A stretch of 46,622 nt of DNA from Nocardia alba NBRC 108234. Its GTDB lineage: Bacteria > Actinomycetota > Actinomycetes > Mycobacteriales > Mycobacteriaceae. The stretch spans positions 1-46,622 of the forward strand of contig NZ_BDAX01000026.1 in assembly GCF_001612665.1 (NCBI RefSeq), written 5' to 3'. Below, piece after piece: positions 43,339-46,622 of this stretch. How positions within the stretch are numbered: the stretch's first letter is position 1; the number at the start of each line of letters is the position of its first letter. The notes under the pieces were generated by a model. The model was not told where the DNA came from and made no database searches. It saw nothing but the letters and a program-made list of their open reading frames with translations. The position numbers were made by a program, and so were the translations under genes.

Positions 43339-44451
43339 ATGACGCGAACGGGCGTACTCGTCGGGGTACCGACGGAAGTCAAGCCGCAGGAGTTCCGGGT
43401 GGCGCTCACCCCGGCGGGCGCCACCGAACTCATCGCGCACGGGCACGAGGTGCTCGTCCAGGCCGGTGCCGGTGCCGGGTCCGGCTTCACCGACGACGAC
43501 TACCGCGCCACGGGTGCGCGGATCGTGGCCGACGCCGATCAAGTCTGGGCGCGGGCGAACCTGGTCGTGAAGGTGAAAGAGCCCATCGCACAGGAATACT
43601 CACGGATGCGCCGTGATCAGGTGCTGTTCACCTTCCTGCATCTGGCGGCATCGAAGGAGTGCACCGACGCGATCCTGGCCTCGGGAATCGTCGCCATCGC
43701 CTATGAGACGGTGCGCGGGGCCGACGGGTCGCTCCCGTTGCTCGCGCCGATGAGCGAGGTGGCGGGAAGGCTCAGCGCGCAGGTCGGGGCCTATCACCTG
43801 ATGGCGCCGATGGGTGGCGGGGGCGTGCTGCTCGGCGGTGTGCCCGGAGTCCGACCGGCCGACGTGGTGGTGCTCGGCGGCGGTGTCGCGGGGACGAACG
43901 CCGCGCGCGTCGCGGTGGGGATGGGCGCCAGAGTGAGCGTGCTCGACACGAATCCGGCGCGCTTGCGTGAGCTCGACGCTCGTTTCGCCGGCCGGGTCAC
44001 CACCCTCGCCGCGCATGCGCTCGAGCTCGAGAAAGCCGTTGTCGCGGCGGATCTGGTGATCGGGTCGGTGCTGGTGCCGGGCGCAAGGGCGCCGAAACTG
44101 GTGTCCGACGAACTCGTCGCGCGGATGCGGCCAGGCTCGGTGCTCGTCGATATCGCCGTCGATCAGGGTGGTTGTTTCGCCTCGACCCGGCCGACCACCC
44201 ACGCGAATCCGACCTTCGCCGTGGCGGATTCGCTGTTCTACTGCGTGGCGAACATGCCGGGCGCGGTGCCGCACACGTCGACGGTGGCGCTCACCAACGC
44301 CACCCTGCCGTTCGCGTCGGCGATCGCCGACAAGGGCTGGCGCGGAGCCTGCGCCGCCGACCCCGGCCTCGCCGCGGGGCTCACCGCCGTCGACGGCACA
44401 CTGCTGTCCGCCGAAGTCGCTGCCGCGCACGGCTGTTCGCTCGGCGAGTAA
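43339..44451 (+). CDS. ald: alanine dehydrogenase
   Basis: This interconverts L-alanine and pyruvate plus ammonia with NAD(H). The 370-residue protein has the expected active-site residues: Arg20 (EFRVALTP), Lys80 (VVKVKEP) and His101 (TFLHLAAS), each five positions after the M. tuberculosis Ald residues. The Rossmann motif VVVLGGGVAGTNAARVA is followed by an Asp in VSVLDTNP, fitting NAD. The conserved DIAVDQGGCFASTRPTTH and NMPGAVPHTSTVALTN are present. It sits between a terminator and the convergent ECF gene; no Lrp-type regulator is adjacent. Confidence 0.94.
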   Translation: MTRTGVLVGVPTEVKPQEFRVALTPAGATELIAHGHEVLVQAGAGAGSGFTDDDYRATGARIVADADQVWARANLVVKVKEPIAQEYSRMRRDQVLFTFLHLAASKECTDAILASGIVAIAYETVRGADGSLPLLAPMSEVAGRLSAQVGAYHLMAPMGGGGVLLGGVPGVRPADVVVLGGGVAGTNAARVAVGMGARVSVLDTNPARLRELDARFAGRVTTLAAHALELEKAVVAADLVIGSVLVPGARAPKLVSDELVARMRPGSVLVDIAVDQGGCFASTRPTTHANPTFAVADSLFYCVANMPGAVPHTSTVALTNATLPFASAIADKGWRGACAADPGLAAGLTAVDGTLLSAEVAAAHGCSLGE

Positions 44452-44468
44452 CCGGGACCGCGTCGCGC

Positions 44469-45392
44469 CTACCTGCCGCCCAGGTACCAGTCCGGGTCGC
44501 CGTCGAGGGGCAGGTCGCGCAGCTTGTCGGGATTGCGCACGACGGTGATCGCGACCACGCGACCCGCGTCGATGACGAACGAGAAGACCCCGACATGGGT
44601 GCCATCGAAGACGACCAAGCCGGGCAGGCCGTTGACCAGCACCGCCCGACCCCAGCCGTTCGCCGCCGTGTACCAGCCGAGCAGCATCTTGGCGATGAGC
44701 TCCGCGCCGCGCACCGGTCGACGGATGGCGGGCACCTTGCCGCCGCCGTCGGCGGTGAGGACCACGTTCTCGTCGAGAATGCCGAGCAGCGAACTCAGAT
44801 CACCCGAGCGCCAGGCCAGCGAGAACGCCGAGACGACCTTTTCCTGTTCGGCGGGCGACGCGGGAAAACGCGGGGTGCCGTTCTCGACATGCTTGCGGGC
44901 GCGGGAGGCGAGCTGGCGGACCGCGGCGGGAGTGCGCCCGACCACCTCGGCGACTTCGGGGCCGGACATACCGAACACGTCCTGCAGCACGAACGCGGTG
45001 CGCTCGGCGGGTGAGAGCGACTCGAGCACCACCAGCAGCGCGGTGGTGACGCGTTCGTCCTGGGAGATGCGGTCGGCCGGATCGTCCCAGGAAGTGACCT
45101 GCGGTTCCGGTAGCCACTCGCCGACGTACTGTTCGCGGCGGGCCCGCGCCGACCCGAGTTGGTCGAGCGCGAGGCGGCCGATGACGGTGGTGAGCCAGGC
45201 ACGCAGGTTGTCGATCTCGTCCGCTTTGCCCGCCTCGAACTGCCGTTGCAGGCGCAGCCACGCATCCTGCACCACGTCTTCGGCGTCGCTGATGCTGCCG
45301 AGCGTGCTGTAGGCGAGACGCCGCAGGTAAGGGCGGTGTTCCTCGAAACGGCGAGCCAGTTCGGCCTGATCGAGAGGCTGCGGTGTGGTCAT
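44469..45392 (-). CDS. SigJ-like ECF sigma factor with C-terminal SnoaL domain
   Basis: This is a 307-residue ECF41-type sigma factor. Region 2 is HRPYLRRLAYSTLGSISDAEDVVQDAWLRL and region 4 is LSPAERTAFVLQDVFGMSGPEVAEVVGRTPAAVRQLASRAR. From about residue 185 a SnoaL/NTF2-like domain follows (VVSAFSLAWRSGDLSSLLGILDENVVLTADGGG), ending in VRNPDKLRDL. In this group the C-terminal domain takes part in controlling activity instead of a separate anti-sigma factor. Its usual partner, a carboxymuconolactone decarboxylase-like gene, is not adjacent. The start MTTPQPL at 45392 is chosen from family alignment; the upstream in-frame ATG adds an unrelated Arg-rich stretch. Confidence 0.9.
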   Translation of the reverse strand: MTTPQPLDQAELARRFEEHRPYLRRLAYSTLGSISDAEDVVQDAWLRLQRQFEAGKADEIDNLRAWLTTVIGRLALDQLGSARARREQYVGEWLPEPQVTSWDDPADRISQDERVTTALLVVLESLSPAERTAFVLQDVFGMSGPEVAEVVGRTPAAVRQLASRARKHVENGTPRFPASPAEQEKVVSAFSLAWRSGDLSSLLGILDENVVLTADGGGKVPAIRRPVRGAELIAKMLLGWYTAANGWGRAVLVNGLPGLVVFDGTHVGVFSFVIDAGRVVAITVVRNPDKLRDLPLDGDPDWYLGGR

Positions 45393-45498
45393 GTGTCTGC
45401 GCCCGTTCGGTTGATCGTGCTCGGTCCCGGCGAGTCTAGAAGTGCCGTCACACCGAAGACGAAACAGCGGTCGCGGGTGTGACATTCCCGGCTGCGGT

Positions 45499-45504
45499 TA
45501 CCCT
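45499..45504 (+). promoter_or_regulatory. -10 box for leaderless cobD
   Basis: TACCCT ends 6 bases before the GTG at 45511; no Shine-Dalgarno is present. Confidence 0.4.
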
Positions 45505-45510
45505 CGGCCG

Positions 45511-46461
45511 GTGCGGAACGCGACATCGACGGCGGTCGGGCTGGTGCTGGGGTTTGTGCTCGATCGAGTACTCGGCGATCCACGACGGTGGCATCCGGTA
45601 GCCGGATTCGGTTCGGCGGCAGCGGCATTGGAAGACAAGACCTATGCCGACGATCGGCGCGCCGGGGTGGTGCACGAAGTGATCGCGGTCGGCTCGGTGG
45701 TCGGGATCGGTGTGCTCGTCACCCGTGGCAGCGGGTCGGGCCCCGGTGCCGTGCTGGCGACCGCGCTGGCTACCTGGACCGCGCTGGGCGGTCGCAGCCT
45801 CGTTCGTGTCGGGCACGCTATGGCCGATCGTCTCGACGCCGGTGATCTCGACGGTGCCCGCGAATTGTTGCCTTCGCTCTGTGGGCGGGACCCGTCGGTG
45901 CTCGATGCCGACGGGCTTGCGCGCGCCGCGCTCGAATCCATCGCCGAGAACACGTCCGACGCGGCGGTCGCGCCGTTGCTGTGGGGCGCGGTCGCGGGTG
46001 TGCCGGGCGTGCTCGGGTATCGCGCGGTCAACACGCTGGACGCGATGATCGGTTATCGGAACGAGCGGTACGAACGGTTCGGCTGGGCTGCTGCTCGTAC
46101 CGACGATGTCGCCAATCTTGTCCCTGCCCGTGTCACCGGGTTGCTCACTGCGGTTTTGGCGCCGATTGTCGGGGGCACGGCGAGGGCTTCGCTGCGGGCG
46201 TGGCGGCGAGATGCGGGGACGCATCCGAGTCCCAACGCCGGAGTGGTCGAGGCGTCGATGGCGGGTGCGCTCGGGGTTCGGCTCGGTGGGCGGACGGAGT
46301 ATCGGCATGGGGTTGAGCTGCGGCCGACTCTGGGGGAGGGGGCGGCGCCGACTGTGGGGGATCTGCGGCGGGCGGTTCGGATGTCGGGGGGTGTGCAGGT
46401 TGGTGCGGTTGTGGTTGCGGTTGTGGTTGCGGGGGTGTGTGGAAGGGGTGGTCGGGGGTGA
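45511..46461 (+). CDS. cobD: adenosylcobinamide-phosphate synthase CobD/CbiB
   Basis: This membrane enzyme attaches the aminopropanol phosphate side chain to adenosylcobyric acid in vitamin B12 synthesis. The 316-residue protein starts with the conserved DRVLGDPRRWHPVAGFG. ESIAENTSDAAVAPLLWG and YRAVNTLDAMIGYRNERYERFG follow, all hallmark CobD segments, and HPSPNAGVVEASMAGALGV comes later. Several hydrophobic helices fit the membrane location. The C-terminal tail is low-complexity Val/Gly (VVVAVVVAGVCGRGG) in G/T-rich DNA. No cobalamin riboswitch is visible upstream. No other cob genes are in view; the pathway may continue beyond the window. Confidence 0.93.
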   Translation: MRNATSTAVGLVLGFVLDRVLGDPRRWHPVAGFGSAAAALEDKTYADDRRAGVVHEVIAVGSVVGIGVLVTRGSGSGPGAVLATALATWTALGGRSLVRVGHAMADRLDAGDLDGARELLPSLCGRDPSVLDADGLARAALESIAENTSDAAVAPLLWGAVAGVPGVLGYRAVNTLDAMIGYRNERYERFGWAAARTDDVANLVPARVTGLLTAVLAPIVGGTARASLRAWRRDAGTHPSPNAGVVEASMAGALGVRLGGRTEYRHGVELRPTLGEGAAPTVGDLRRAVRMSGGVQVGAVVVAVVVAGVCGRGGRG

Positions 46462-46481
46462 GTGGAGGTGGCTGGTGGGCC

Positions 46482-46534
46482 GGGGTGGCTGGCAGGTGAT
46501 GACCGGGGCGGGGTGGCTGGAGGTGATCACCGGG
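46482..46534. repeat. imperfect direct repeat, ~26-base units, in G/T-rich DNA
   Basis: GGGGTGGCTGGCAGGTGATGACCGGG (46482-46507) is repeated as GGGGTGGCTGGAGGTGATCACCGGG (46510-46534). The rest of 46462-46622 is G/T-rich and shows no gene. Confidence 0.55.
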
Positions 46535-46622
46535 TGACCGGGTGACTGAAGGGTGATGACTGGTGGGGTGATCGGGGCGGGTGAGGACGTGTTTGGGGTG
46601 ACCAGGGGTTTAGTAGTCCCAG

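Noticed and set aside
45399..45510. possible cobalamin riboswitch before cobD
   Set aside because: The 118-base gap between the ECF start and cobD lacks a B12-box-like sequence and is too short for the full element.

Overview
The window reads as chromosomal DNA of a high-GC, mycolic-acid-containing actinobacterium, most likely Nocardia or a close relative. The evidence is very high third-position GC, many GTG/TTG starts, and the block ahpE - DUF3052 - lipoprotein / aceE - mabR - fabD - acpM - kasA - accD6, whose order I recognise from Mycobacterium tuberculosis Rv2238c-Rv2247. I infer species and pathway roles from sequence recognition only; no database search was run. I see no prophage, insertion sequence or CRISPR array, and no gap between genes longer than 300 bases.

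Layout. 1-283: G-rich intergenic DNA with direct repeats and a quadruplex motif. 284-6195: a small hypothetical, pabAB (folate), an APH-type phosphotransferase, a DinB-like protein, an NDMA-dependent (probably mycofactocin-linked) alcohol dehydrogenase behind a KstR-like box, and a DUF1801 protein. 6206-11213: a zinc importer of the Azt type (aztA divergent from aztB-aztC-aztD) around a Zur-like box. Here the permease is fused in frame to a second, complete AztD-like beta-propeller through an internal lipobox. 11292-15808: two divergent serine hydrolases, DUF3145, RNase Z and a methyltransferase. 15921-16819: a compact operon of a 29-residue membrane peptide, an ECF sigma factor and a Cys-containing membrane protein, joined by 8-base overlaps. 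16910-20650: a four-gene operon of uncharacterised membrane proteins with a cupredoxin-like lipoprotein, joined by 4-base overlaps. 20764-23609: HxlR/azoreductase pair, then a zinc-ribbon DUF35 protein plus thiolase pair (Ltp3-like, steroid side-chain type) behind a second KstR-like box.

23750-34774: two very small genes, tRNA-Val(UAC), then the conserved fatty-acid/mycolate block. In that block aceE makes acetyl-CoA, AccD6 helps carboxylate it, FabD loads malonate on AcpM and KasA elongates. MabR is encoded directly upstream, and a TTTTGT-N9-ACAAAA inverted repeat in front of fabD is its probable operator. 34974-46461: an HxlR regulator, nitroreductase, a VWA surface protein, a solitary adenine DNA methyltransferase, a TetR regulator with a 62-residue leader gene, a gamma-carbonic-anhydrase-like protein coupled to a GlxA-type regulator, a metallo-hydrolase, alanine dehydrogenase, a SigJ-like ECF sigma factor and cobD. 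46462-46622: G/T-rich DNA with an imperfect direct repeat.

The best candidates for undescribed biology are the AztB-AztD fusion, the four-gene membrane operon at 16910-20650 and the micro-peptide/sigma-factor operon at 15921-16819. A recurring layout, a -10-like hexamer 6 or 7 bases before the start codon, suggests that many genes here make leaderless mRNAs; I used it to choose starts.
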